A DNA stretch of 33,730 nucleotides, from positions 1 through 33,730 of the forward strand of contig JAGXFI010000037.1 in NCBI GenBank assembly GCA_024637305.1, given 5' to 3'. Position numbers and translations under genes: made by a program. The notes under the pieces were generated by a model. It was not told where the DNA came from. It worked only from the letters and a program-made list of their open reading frames with translations, and ran no database searches. Source of the DNA: Sulfitobacter sp. GTDB lineage: Bacteria; Pseudomonadota; Alphaproteobacteria; Rhodobacterales; Rhodobacteraceae. Below are positions 25,668-33,617 of this stretch, one piece after another. Within the stretch, counting starts at the first letter, position 1, and each line of letters starts with the position of its first letter.

Positions 25668-26579
25668 CTATTCGGCAGCCTGCCGATAACGCGCGGGCAG
25701 CACAGCTTCCGTCCCAGCCTCAGCGCGGAGCCACTGGCGGAACGCGGCCACGCGCGGCTCGTCGGCGCGCGCGTCTTGACTGGCAACCGAATAGATCGTC
25801 ATCGGCACAGTCACCTCGTCAAATAGCCGCACCAATCGGCCGGAGGCGAGCGTGCCGCGCACCACTGCATCATAGGCGAGCGACACGCCCTGCCCCTGCT
25901 CCACCATTGTCGTTGAAAGTTCGCAATTCGGATAGGTCGGTCCGGCTGGCAATGCGATCCCCTCAACACCGGCCAAGCCGAACCATTCCGCCCAGCCGTC
26001 ATCGGTCTCGTCGTAGAAAAGGGTCTGTCCCAGCAGGTCTTCGGGTCTCTGGACTTGCGCGCGCGCTTTCAACGTCGGAGCGATCACAGGATAGCGCGCC
26101 GAAGCCATCAGCGGTTCCACCAGCAGTCCCGGCGTCGGCCGGTCGGCCCATTGAATCACTACATCGGCATCATTCGTCGCAAAGTCGAGCGATGGCGCAC
26201 CGTTCGACACGCGCAGCCTGATATCCCGCGCGAATTCGAACCGCGGCAGACGCGGGACGAGCCAGCGCGCAGCGAAACCGGGCGTCGATAGCACCCGAAG
26301 GATGGGTGCCCTTCCGCAAGCCGCCTGCGTTTCGTCACGAAAGCTGTCAAGGAGCTGGGTCAGCTTGCCGGCGTAGGCTTCGCCCGTCAGCGTCAGCGCC
26401 AGTCGGTTTCCTGAACGCTCAAAGAGCCTGGTATCGAGGTATTCCTCCAGAATCCTGATCTGGTGGCTGACCGCGGAGGGCGTCAGGCACAGCTCGTCCG
26501 CCGCGTGTTTGACGGAGATGTGCCGCGCGGTGGCCTCGAAGGCGCAGACGGCGGCGAAGGGAGGAAGTCTGCGTCCCAT
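25668..26579 (-). CDS. LysR family transcriptional regulator, GcvA-like
   Basis: A 303-residue regulator. The winged helix-turn-helix spans residues 1-65 (FAAVCAFEATARHISVKHAADELCLTPSAVSHQIRILEEYLDTRLFERSG), followed by a substrate-binding-like domain (about 90-300). The start ATG at 26579 (MGRRLPPFAAV) is preferred; GTG at 26597 is an alternative, and the frame stays open to 26912. The effector-domain sequence groups it with GcvA/AmpR-type regulators by eye. It is divergent from the secreted HExxH protein gene (112 bp between starts), a classic arrangement in which a LysR protein controls its neighbour. No clear T-N11-A site stands out. Confidence 0.93.
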   Translation of the reverse strand: MGRRLPPFAAVCAFEATARHISVKHAADELCLTPSAVSHQIRILEEYLDTRLFERSGNRLALTLTGEAYAGKLTQLLDSFRDETQAACGRAPILRVLSTPGFAARWLVPRLPRFEFARDIRLRVSNGAPSLDFATNDADVVIQWADRPTPGLLVEPLMASARYPVIAPTLKARAQVQRPEDLLGQTLFYDETDDGWAEWFGLAGVEGIALPAGPTYPNCELSTTMVEQGQGVSLAYDAVVRGTLASGRLVRLFDEVTVPMTIYSVASQDARADEPRVAAFRQWLRAEAGTEAVLPARYRQAAE

Positions 26580-26691
26580 TTCTTTGACTGAATTCACCTC
26601 AAGCGAGACTGAAAATCGATCATTCGGATCTGTATGGCGGCAAGTGTAGCATCGGAGGCGCATATCACAAAATTCAATATCGGAGATCGCG

Positions 26692-27222
26692 ATGTCCAGC
26701 ATATGTTCTGCCGTGGTACTCGCCACGGTACTCCTCGCAATGTGCCCCACCCAACCGCAGGCAGAGGTCCCGATTCCGGGGGCTGAATGGCGCAATGCGC
26801 AAAACATGCACGCGTTGACTGCGATCCTTGACGACTGGCTCGACGTGAACAGCGCATGGGATAGGTCCAATTCATTCCCGCGCGTCCGCTTTGTCAGCGA
26901 ATGGGAAGCCACCTCGCGAAAGGTTTTGTCGGGAAGTTTTCAGCGCGGACGGCTCCGCGGCCTCTATGATGCCGAACGGGCGGAAATAATGCTTGTCAGG
27001 CCGTGGAACCCGCGTAGCGCCAAGGACGTGAGCGTTCTGCTTCACGAACTGGCTCACCACCGACAGACCGCATACCACTGGTATTGCCCCGCGGCGCAGG
27101 AATTGCCTGCCTACCGGATTCAGGAAGCCTGGTTGGCTGAACGCGGGATGCAGGCGGACGTGAACTGGTTGGCCGTGGTTCTGGATGCCGGCTGCACCCC
27201 GCGCGACATCCACCCAGACTGA
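26692..27222 (+). CDS. Exported HExxH putative metallopeptidase, DUF6647-like
   Basis: A 176-residue protein with a signal peptide (about 1-24, ending QPQAEV). The mature part carries LLHELAHHRQ with HExxH at 118-122, a zinc-peptidase signature, and CPAAQELPAYRIQEAWL about 20 residues later with candidate third ligands (Glu). Four Cys residues may form disulphides. I place it in the DUF6647 family of Rhodobacterales/Rhizobiales from memory. The ATG at 26692 has CGGAG 7 nt upstream. Proteolytic activity is not proven by the motif. The likely regulator is the divergent LysR gene. Confidence 0.82.
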   Translation: MSSICSAVVLATVLLAMCPTQPQAEVPIPGAEWRNAQNMHALTAILDDWLDVNSAWDRSNSFPRVRFVSEWEATSRKVLSGSFQRGRLRGLYDAERAEIMLVRPWNPRSAKDVSVLLHELAHHRQTAYHWYCPAAQELPAYRIQEAWLAERGMQADVNWLAVVLDAGCTPRDIHPD

Positions 27223-27414
27223 ACCTGCCAAACGTGCGCGACCCTTATACAGGCTGCAAAGACGAGATGGCGTTCGCAAAGCCTTCCACAGCGGCGCGAA
27301 AATGCAGGTTCGGCAATGAGAGCGCGGCGATGAGGAAACAAAAACGATGTGCGATTGCCAAACGTCAGTGACGCTTTGGTCGCAGTGCCACTTCACCCTG
27401 TGGCTGATCAACGT

Positions 27415-27438
27415 AAAAGGGAGGTCCGAAGACCTCCC
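27415..27438 (-). terminator. Rho-independent terminator of the PRC-barrel gene
   Basis: On the minus strand an 8-bp perfect stem GGGAGGTC/GACCTCCC closes a TTCG tetraloop and is followed by TTTT (27418-27415). It lies 29 bp after the stop of the PRC-barrel gene and matches its orientation. Confidence 0.88.
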
Positions 27439-27466
27439 CTATCTGCGCTTTAAAGGTCAGATGCGA

Positions 27467-28528
27467 TCAATCGAGACCGACTTCGTCAGCCAAACGGAGA
27501 CCGGGCTCCAACTGGCGCACTTCGGATTCGTTGTATTCCGGCATGCTGTCCAGACGCTCTTCGGTCACCCCTGGAACGATCACTTCTTCACCCCGCAGAA
27601 CGAGGTTGCTCACCGGAATGGCTACGTTGTTCTCACCCATACCGAGGAACCCACCAACACCGATGATTGCGACCAAGGTGTCACCGCGCCTGCCGATGGA
27701 ATCGATGTCGCCCACGTCTGCACCTCTTTCAGTCATTACGCTGCGACCAATCAAATCACCCGCCGTCAGATTGAAAATCGGAGCTTGCTGCGTCGTCTCG
27801 GCATAGCGTGCGCGGTCTTCTTCCGGCATGTTGCCCGCCTCATCGGCGTTGAAATCGTCCATCACGATCAACGCTTCTTCCTGCGTTATTTCGATATTCG
27901 CAGGCTCGCCCGGTTCGACGTTCACCTCGGGTGCGTCAGCTTCGCTCACCACGACGTCGGCACCTTCGGATTGCTCGACATTCACCAGCGGCTCTTGCTG
28001 CTCCACGGTCACGTCCGGGTCAGCACGTTCGGCGATCTCTACAGTGGGGTCCGACGATTCAATCTGGATGTTAGGCTCGGCCGCTTCCACCGTGATCTTG
28101 GGATCGGGGCGAATGAACCTGACAACCGGATCAGGCTGGTTCACATCGACAATCGGTTCGCCCGTGGCCACGTCAACCTGCGGCTTGGGGACCATAATTG
28201 TCACGGTCGGTTCGGGAATGCGCACGGTGATCTGGGGCTGACCCTGCTCGACAGTGATGACGGGTGCCTGCTGCTGAACGCGGACGTTCGGCTCAGGCAC
28301 GCTCACGGTAATTTCGGGCTGCGCCTGCTCGACAGTGACGACTGGCTGGCCCTGTTGGACGTCGATATCGGGATCAGGAACGGTTACGTTCACTTCGGCG
28401 TCTTTCTGTTCGACGACCACTTGGCCATCGTTTACAGCAGTCGCGGTCTGCGTGATACCGGCACCTGCCGATGTCAAAAGCGCGACCACCGACACACCGG
28501 TCAAGAAGCTTGTCTTACGATTGGTCAT
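27467..28528 (-). CDS. Exported PRC-barrel protein with Pro/Val-rich beta-repeats
   Basis: A 353-residue protein with a signal peptide (about 1-33, VVALLTSAGAGITQTATA). Residues 40-225 are an acidic, repeated region of alternating Val/Pro/Glu (QPVVTVEQAQPEITVSVPEP, then near-copies such as QPQITVRIPEPTVTI). Spacer units are about 13-16 residues with a repeating xITVxxPEPxV core. Residues 250-340 are a PRC-barrel domain (LTAGDLIGRSVMTERGADVGDIDSI...GVGGFLGMGENNVAIP). The ATG at 28528 has a strong GAGGAG. PRC-barrel proteins of this kind are frequent in stress regulons. The gene is monocistronic with its own terminator and a candidate EcfG promoter, so it is probably stress-induced and periplasmic. 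Its molecular role is unknown. Confidence 0.9.
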   Translation of the reverse strand: MTNRKTSFLTGVSVVALLTSAGAGITQTATAVNDGQVVVEQKDAEVNVTVPDPDIDVQQGQPVVTVEQAQPEITVSVPEPNVRVQQQAPVITVEQGQPQITVRIPEPTVTIMVPKPQVDVATGEPIVDVNQPDPVVRFIRPDPKITVEAAEPNIQIESSDPTVEIAERADPDVTVEQQEPLVNVEQSEGADVVVSEADAPEVNVEPGEPANIEITQEEALIVMDDFNADEAGNMPEEDRARYAETTQQAPIFNLTAGDLIGRSVMTERGADVGDIDSIGRRGDTLVAIIGVGGFLGMGENNVAIPVSNLVLRGEEVIVPGVTEERLDSMPEYNESEVRQLEPGLRLADEVGLD

Positions 28529-28617
28529 TGATTTTCTCCTCAGGGATTCTGTTTGATTAAGCGCCCCAGGACACGTGAATTTAACCACGTTCTCGAAGCA
28601 CAATTGCATAGGTGAAC

Positions 28618-28642
28618 AACAGTCTCATCCTAGAGTGGTTCC
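28618..28642 (-). promoter_or_regulatory. Candidate EcfG (general stress sigma) promoter
   Basis: On the minus strand GGAAC (28642-28638) is followed, after 16 nt, by TGTT (28621-28618), close to the alphaproteobacterial EcfG consensus GGAAC-N16/17-CGTT. The PRC-barrel start lies about 80-90 bp downstream. One mismatch in the -10 element. Confidence 0.5.
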
Positions 28643-28806
28643 CGGATTCTCGCTGAATTCTTGATGGAACCCGTGACCGAGATGTGCGTTGCGGACGCCA
28701 CTTTGAGGTTCACTGGCTTGAGCCTGCCAAGCATCTCGCGGGTCACAAGATTCTCTGCGAGCACACAGGTTTTCTCGACGACACGAAGCAGGATCGAGTT
28801 CCGCGA
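28630..28806 (-). pseudogene. Possible degraded coding remnant upstream of the PRC-barrel gene
   Basis: Reading minus from about 28806 to the stop at 28630 gives a coding-like but startless stretch (RVVEKTCVLAENLVTREM, then LGRLKPVNLKVASATHISV). The part just upstream (about 28855-28806) continues in a different frame as MTAISEWIKSVLLAEL. This looks like a gene fragment broken by a frameshift. I cannot name the family. Its end overlaps the candidate EcfG promoter. Confidence 0.22.
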
Positions 28807-29038
28807 GGAGCACGCTCTTGATCCACTCGGAGATCGCGGTCATTTTGCAGGGTGAGCAACGGCACCGATGGATCAGTTGAAGCCGTTGTGCCGCAGTCAG
28901 TCGGCATGCATTGAGGAGCGCAACCAGAAACCTTAGCGGCTCCCGATACGCAACCCGTCGAAGACGTGAAAAGCGCCCATCAGAGACGGAAACCTTCGCA
29001 CATGCAGCAACGTGCACAGCCCTTTGCCGACGCGTATC
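28807..29038. other. Non-coding or degraded DNA between the PRC-barrel and MDR genes
   Basis: No intact gene, RNA or terminator is recognised. Composition is mixed, and short minus-strand frames around 28850-28960 may belong to the same degraded remnant. Confidence 0.4.
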
Positions 29039-30121
29039 TCAAGAAGGGATAAGTACGAGTTTTCCAATATGGTCCTTCCCAACGAAATCCCTCTGCGCAT
29101 CGGCAATTCTGTCGAGCGGGTAGGTCTTCGCGAGAAGTGGCCGGATTTCGCCATGTTCGATATAGCTGATCAGGTTTGGGAAAACTGATTTGTCCCATGC
29201 TGTGCAGCCAATCAGCGTGATGTCCTTGAGGTACATGTTGCGCATATCGAGGCTGACAATCGGTCCAGCAATGGCACCGGACGAGACATATCGCCCGCCG
29301 CGACGAAGCAATTGAAGCATGACGCCGAAGCCGGGCCCTCCCACGTTGTCGATTACCACGTCGACGCTTTCCAAGCCCAGAACCTCGACTAGATCCGTAT
29401 CTCGCGTCAGGATGCTGTCAGCACCGATCCGGCGGACTTCGTCAACCTTGGAGGCGCTGGTCACGGCGATGACCTCGGCTTGCCGGCGCTTCATCAGTTG
29501 GATAAGCGCCGATCCGACGCCGCCTGATGCCCCCGGCACCAGGACCCGCATGCCCGCCGTCACGCCTGCACGGTGGACCATGTTTTCAGCTGTACCATAG
29601 GCGCAGGGTATCGTTCCGAGCTCTGCATCGCTCCAGTCGCATTGGATTGCGAAGACCTCGCTTTGCGGGACCTTCACATATTGCGCGAAGGCACCGTCGA
29701 AATCCGACCCCAGCCAGACAGTATCCATCCGGTCAAAGTCGTGTTCGCGCATGCAGCTCCTGACGAGAACGCGCTGACCGATCTGGCCTGCGTCGGTACC
29801 AGCGCCCACTGAAATCACTTCTCCGCAGCAATCGGAGCCTTGGATGAGGGGAAAGGGCGTGGCGTTTTTCCATCCACCATCTTGCCTGACTTCAGTGTCG
29901 CTTGTCTCTCCGGTCGCTTGAACGACGGACGAGGAGTACCAGCCGAGCCGGGTGTTAATCTCGGTGTTGTTCACACCAGCCGCCAGCACTTTCAACAGCA
30001 CCTCGCCAGGGCCCGCGAACGGCATGGGCACGCGCTTGTATTCAAGCTTCTCGTAGCCACCGGTCCCGGTGGTCACGACAGCATTCATTGCTCTATGGTC
30101 GTCGAACTGCTCGGCCTGCAT
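29039..30121 (-). CDS. MDR-family (zinc-type) alcohol dehydrogenase/quinone oxidoreductase
   Basis: A 360-residue medium-chain dehydrogenase. The catalytic domain (1-165) has VLAAGVNNTEINTRLGWYS and IQGSDCCGEVISVGAG. The nucleotide domain has the glycine-rich loop VLVPGASGGVGSALIQLMKR, then IGADSILTRD and VDVVIDNVGG. Conserved Gly-rich DIVGGP and LLAKTYPLDRIADAQRDF elements near the end fit the quinone-oxidoreductase branch. Whether catalytic zinc is bound is uncertain because the usual Cys-His-Asp set is not clear. Start ATG 30121 (MQAEQFDDHR) was chosen for its AGAGGGA ribosome-binding site; Met at 30088 (MNAVVTTG) is a second option. It is divergent from a GMC-oxidoreductase pseudogene 37 bp away. 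Substrate unknown. Confidence 0.9.
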   Translation of the reverse strand: MQAEQFDDHRAMNAVVTTGTGGYEKLEYKRVPMPFAGPGEVLLKVLAAGVNNTEINTRLGWYSSSVVQATGETSDTEVRQDGGWKNATPFPLIQGSDCCGEVISVGAGTDAGQIGQRVLVRSCMREHDFDRMDTVWLGSDFDGAFAQYVKVPQSEVFAIQCDWSDAELGTIPCAYGTAENMVHRAGVTAGMRVLVPGASGGVGSALIQLMKRRQAEVIAVTSASKVDEVRRIGADSILTRDTDLVEVLGLESVDVVIDNVGGPGFGVMLQLLRRGGRYVSSGAIAGPIVSLDMRNMYLKDITLIGCTAWDKSVFPNLISYIEHGEIRPLLAKTYPLDRIADAQRDFVGKDHIGKLVLIPS

Positions 30122-30157
30122 CTGCCCGTCCCTCTGAATGCGCCTCAAGACGAACAT

Positions 30158-31107
30158 ATGTTAGGTCATGCGAATGAGACAGGGCTGGAATTCAGCGGCG
30201 CGCAGATAAGTGGCGTCTCCTACATGCGTGGTACACAAACGCGCCGGGTTCGCGCGCGCTAGGAAGTCATCCTGTGCGCCGGGGCCATCAACACCCCGCA
30301 ACTGCTTCGACTTTCAGGCATTGGACCGGCTGATCTTTTGAAATCAAACGGAATTGAGGTCCGTCAGAATTTGCCGCACGTGGGACAGGGATTGCAGGAT
30401 CATCTGGCAGTGCCCTATCAGTTCCAGGCACAGGTGCCGACGCTGGACACTTTGTTGGGCAACCCCCCTGGGGCGGCTGCGCGCGGCGATGCAATACGCG
30501 CTGACCCGAAAAGGGCCGCTTTCGGTTCCGGTCAATCAGGTGGGTGGTTTCGTGCACTCTTCTGTGCAACTCTTCTTCAATCCGGCCTCACACAAGATAG
30601 ACAGCGCTGGCAAGGTGGTTCTGGACCGGAATCCGGGATACTTGCTTTCTGCGCAGCCGTGCCATCCGACCAGCCGCGGGCATGTGTGCATCGCTTCGGC
30701 ATCCTGGCGGGATGCGCCGGCGATCCAGCCCAATTCGCTTGTGACCGATGACGACAGGGACGTGGCCGTGCGGCCAGCAAGATCATCCGCGATCTCGTCC
30801 GCACCCCGGACCTGCAAGCGGTGACTGCCTCGGCCAAATGCCCGGAGTTCGATACGATGGATGACGCCGCGCTCATCGAGACCTTTCGCAACCGTGCCTC
30901 GACCTTGTATCATCCCTCCTGCACCTGCCGCATGGGGCGAGGACCGCAGGATTCGGTGCTCAACGCTCGCTTGCAGATGCATAGCATGCCAGGACTGCGG
31001 ATGGTTGATGCATCATCGTTGCCCAACTTCACACCGGGCAATATCAATGCCCGACCATGATGTTGGCGATGCGGGCAGCTGATATGATCGTGCAAGACGC
31101 AGGCTGA
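30158..31107 (+). pseudogene. GMC-family alcohol/choline dehydrogenase-like, truncated and frameshifted
   Basis: The C-terminal two-thirds of a GMC flavoprotein is readable only by changing frame. Frame A gives GLEFSGAQISGVSYMRG, a TAG at 30260-30262 where a sense codon is expected, then [21 protein letters not shown] six-C run (30463-30468) holds one C too many; the reading then continues in frame B ([19 protein letters not shown]). Near 30770 one base is missing and frame A resumes (RDLVRTPDLQAVTAS, HPSCTCRMG). Near 31050 another missing C precedes the expected NAPTMMLAMRAAD and the TGA at 31107. The FAD-binding N-terminal third (GxGxxG) is absent. Functional protein is not expected. It once probably worked with the downstream aldehyde dehydrogenase in alcohol oxidation. 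Confidence 0.9.
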
Positions 31108-31227
31108 CGTTGCAGCATGTCGAAGGCCGGCACCGCACCACTCCGCATCTGCCGTGCGGCGCGAGAAATGATACTTGGATCGACATAGCGCGCCGGCGTA
31201 TTCGGTGCCGCCAAAAGGAGAAACGCC

Positions 31228-32670
31228 ATGATCACATTGGACAGATTTTACATCGACGGAGCCTGGGTCGCTCCAGCCTCGGACGCGACAATGCCGATCC
31301 TTTCCCCGGCAACCAATCAAAGGGTCGGCACGCTTGCCATGGGAAATGAGGCGGATGTCCATCTTGCGGTTCAGGCCGCCAAACGCGCGTTCGAAACGTA
31401 TTCCATGACATCAAAGGACGAGCGCCTCGCGCTCTTGCGTCGCTTGGCCCAGGTGACGCGGGCGCGCATCGATGATCTGGCCCGTGCGATCACGACCGAG
31501 ATGGGCGCGCCCGCGACCATGTCGCGCGAGGTGCAGGCCGACGCGGGCATCGGCCATCTGGAAGCCTTCATCGACGCGCTGGACTCGTTGGCAGAAGAAG
31601 AAACCCTGCCGAATGGCGACATCCTGAGCCGTGAGCCGATCGGTGTCTGCGGGCTGATCACGCCTTGGAACTGGCCGATCAACCAGATCGCTCTCAAGGT
31701 GATCCCCGCGCTCGCTGCCGGAGCGACCTGTGTGCTCAAGCCGTCGGAACATACGCCGCTGTCGGCGCAGGTCTATGCCGAGATCGTGGATGAGGCCGGG
31801 TATCCGGCGGGGGTGTTCAACCTCGTGCAGGGCGACGGCCCTACGGTGGGGGCCGCGCTGTCGCGGCATCCGGACGTGGCGATGATGTCCTTTACCGGCT
31901 CGACACGTGGCGGCTACGCCGTGTCGCGCGACGCTGCCGCCGACTTCAAGCGCGTCACGCTGGAACTCGGCGGGAAATCTCCGAACCTGATCTTCGCCGA
32001 TGCCGATCTTGGTAAACGCGTGGCCGAAGGTGTGGCAGCCTGTTTCTACAACACCGGCCAGTCCTGCGATGCCCCCACCCGCATGCTGGTGGAACGCAGT
32101 GTTTACCCCCGGGTTCTGGAATTGGCCAAGGCCGCCGCCGAGACGCACGTCGTGGGTGACCCTGAGCAGGAAGGCGACCATCTGGGACCGCTGTTCGACG
32201 AAATCCAGTTTGACCGGGTGCAAACCTTGATCGGCAAGGGGCTGGAGGAAGGGGCGCGGCTATTGATCGGAGGGCTGGGCCGGCCTGACTACCTGCCGGA
32301 AAAACTGGAGGCTGGCTGGTTCGTACGCCCGACCATCTTTTCCGATGTCACCGCCGAGATGGTGATCTGGCGCGAAGAGATCTTTGGCCCGGTGCTGGTC
32401 ATCACCCCCTTCGATACCGAGGAAGAGGCGATTGAGATGGCCAACGACACCGAGTACGGGCTGGCGGCCTATATCCAGACCGGTAGCGAAGAGCGCGCCC
32501 GCCGGGTTGCGCGCCGTATTCGTGCGGGCGGTATTCACATCAATGGGCGCGATGCAGATTACGGATCGCCCTTCGGCGGGTTCAAGCATTCCGGCAATGG
32601 ACGCGAAGGCGGTGTTTATGGCCTTCAGGATTATATGGAATTAAAAGTGCGCCCGCCCTTCGCGGCCTGA
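31228..32670 (+). CDS. NAD(P)-dependent aldehyde dehydrogenase
   Basis: A 480-residue tetrameric-type ALDH oxidising an aldehyde to the acid. The product shows GVCGLITPWNWPINQ (139-153), VLKPSEHTPLSA (169-180), FTGSTRGG (222-229), the general base Glu246 in LELGGKSPN, the nucleophile Cys280 in NTGQSCDAPTR, EEIFGPVLVI and the C-terminal FGGFKHSGNGREGG. All catalytic residues are intact. The usual Cys302-type site is intact, so this is an active member, broadly near betaine/phenylacetaldehyde-type ALDHs. The ATG at 31228 has AAAAGGAG upstream. It follows the GMC pseudogene, suggesting that the original alcohol-to-acid pair lost its first half. An intrinsic terminator follows. Confidence 0.95.
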   Translation: MITLDRFYIDGAWVAPASDATMPILSPATNQRVGTLAMGNEADVHLAVQAAKRAFETYSMTSKDERLALLRRLAQVTRARIDDLARAITTEMGAPATMSREVQADAGIGHLEAFIDALDSLAEEETLPNGDILSREPIGVCGLITPWNWPINQIALKVIPALAAGATCVLKPSEHTPLSAQVYAEIVDEAGYPAGVFNLVQGDGPTVGAALSRHPDVAMMSFTGSTRGGYAVSRDAAADFKRVTLELGGKSPNLIFADADLGKRVAEGVAACFYNTGQSCDAPTRMLVERSVYPRVLELAKAAAETHVVGDPEQEGDHLGPLFDEIQFDRVQTLIGKGLEEGARLLIGGLGRPDYLPEKLEAGWFVRPTIFSDVTAEMVIWREEIFGPVLVITPFDTEEEAIEMANDTEYGLAAYIQTGSEERARRVARRIRAGGIHINGRDADYGSPFGGFKHSGNGREGGVYGLQDYMELKVRPPFAA

Positions 32671-32700
32671 AATTCCACACTTTCGGTTGGAACGACAACG

Positions 32701-32730
32701 AAACGGCGCGGATCCCTCTGCGCCGTTTTT
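32701..32730 (+). terminator. Rho-independent terminator after the aldehyde dehydrogenase
   Basis: A 9-bp stem AAACGGCGC (32701-32709)/GCGCCGTTT (32720-32728), a 10-nt loop, then TTTTT and a further TTTT run. It lies 30 bp after the stop. Confidence 0.88.
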
Positions 32731-32774
32731 GTTTTGCCGTCTCGGTCTGTCGAGGCCCGTCGGGGCTCGTTCTT

Positions 32775-33155
32775 TCAGGCCCGCGCCTGAGCGTACCCTA
32801 CCATGATTTCGCCGCTATAGCCTGCTTGGCCAATACCCGATAGGTGCTGCGCAGTGCGCCGCGATCGGTGTAGCACCCGCGCAGATGGCGGCTGCCGCTG
32901 TCGGCTACGTAGCCTTCGCGCCCATGCTTGGTTCTGACCACAGCGTCCTGACTGACGGCATGCATGGGATCACCGCGTCGCAGGCTTGCATGAGGGCCAA
33001 CGGTCCCTCGACGGTCTTGGCCCCCTTTTAGACGAACGCTGTGACGACCCATGGTTCAGATCATGAACCGTGAGGTCAAACCCGTTTCGAAGCAGACTGC
33101 CCGCAAGCTTGCCGCCGACGTTGCCCAATCCGACAAATCCGCTTTTCATTTTCAT
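32775..33155 (-). pseudogene. 3-hydroxyisobutyrate-dehydrogenase-like NAD(P) oxidoreductase, degraded
   Basis: From ATG 33155 (MKMKSGFVGLGNVGGKLAGS) a normal N-terminal Rossmann motif GLGNVGG is readable, then LTVHDLN. A frameshift follows, and the continuation VTAFV-stop-KGAKTVEGPLALM has an internal TAA. It then reads ALMQACDAVIPCMPSVRTL to another stop. Near the end, GIGQAGYSGEIMVGYAQA to TGA 32777-32775 looks like the family's C-terminus. About 290 residues would be normal, so the middle is also missing. Not expected to be functional. Confidence 0.82.
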
Positions 33156-33321
33156 GTGCCCTACGCTCTGTAAACCATGCCTTTCCAAGCAACATGGCGA
33201 AGTTCCGGGCGGCGGTAAAACAATGGCATTGCACCCTGAGGGTTCGGTTCGATTCAAAGCATTGCGACCGCCGACAGATAGCCGACGATCCCGCGACCCC
33301 CAGAACAGGTGCAGCCCTGAC

Positions 33322-33498
33322 ATGACAGGCGCGAACCCAAGTTTTGCGGATCTCTACACCCCCAAGCCTATCACGGTCCTGCGTGAGGGTTATGGTCTGA
33401 GCGCACACAGATCTGACGCCATCGCCGGGCTGACCGTGGCGATTGTTGTGCTGCCGATTAGCATCGCCATCGCCGTCGCATGGGGCGCGGTGCCGGCG
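33322..33498 (+). pseudogene. N-terminal remnant of a SulP-family anion transporter
   Basis: Starts MTGANPSFADLYTPKPITVL and continues with REGYGLSAHRSDAIAGLTVA and the first helix IVVLPISIAIAVAWGAVP, the typical beginning of SulP (sulfate permease-like) proteins. Homology stops around 33498; the frame continues as unrelated sequence to 33570. Several hundred residues of transporter and the STAS domain are missing. Confidence 0.78.
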
Positions 33499-33617
33499 CA
33501 TGATGCATGTTCCAGAACTGAACGGGCGCAGACATCTCGCCCCATATACACAGAGCCAGCAGTCCTGTAGAGCAAGCCCAATTAATTGTCCGGACCTTCC
33601 GGCAAGAGATGGAGAAC

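Noticed and set aside
27347..28531. 394-codon plus-strand frame with FGDLYSGVRR/DVRLGRFHRDLG-type repeats
   Set aside because: The repeats are the reverse of the PRC-barrel protein's Val/Pro repeats; the minus strand has signal peptide, ribosome-binding site, PRC domain and terminator.
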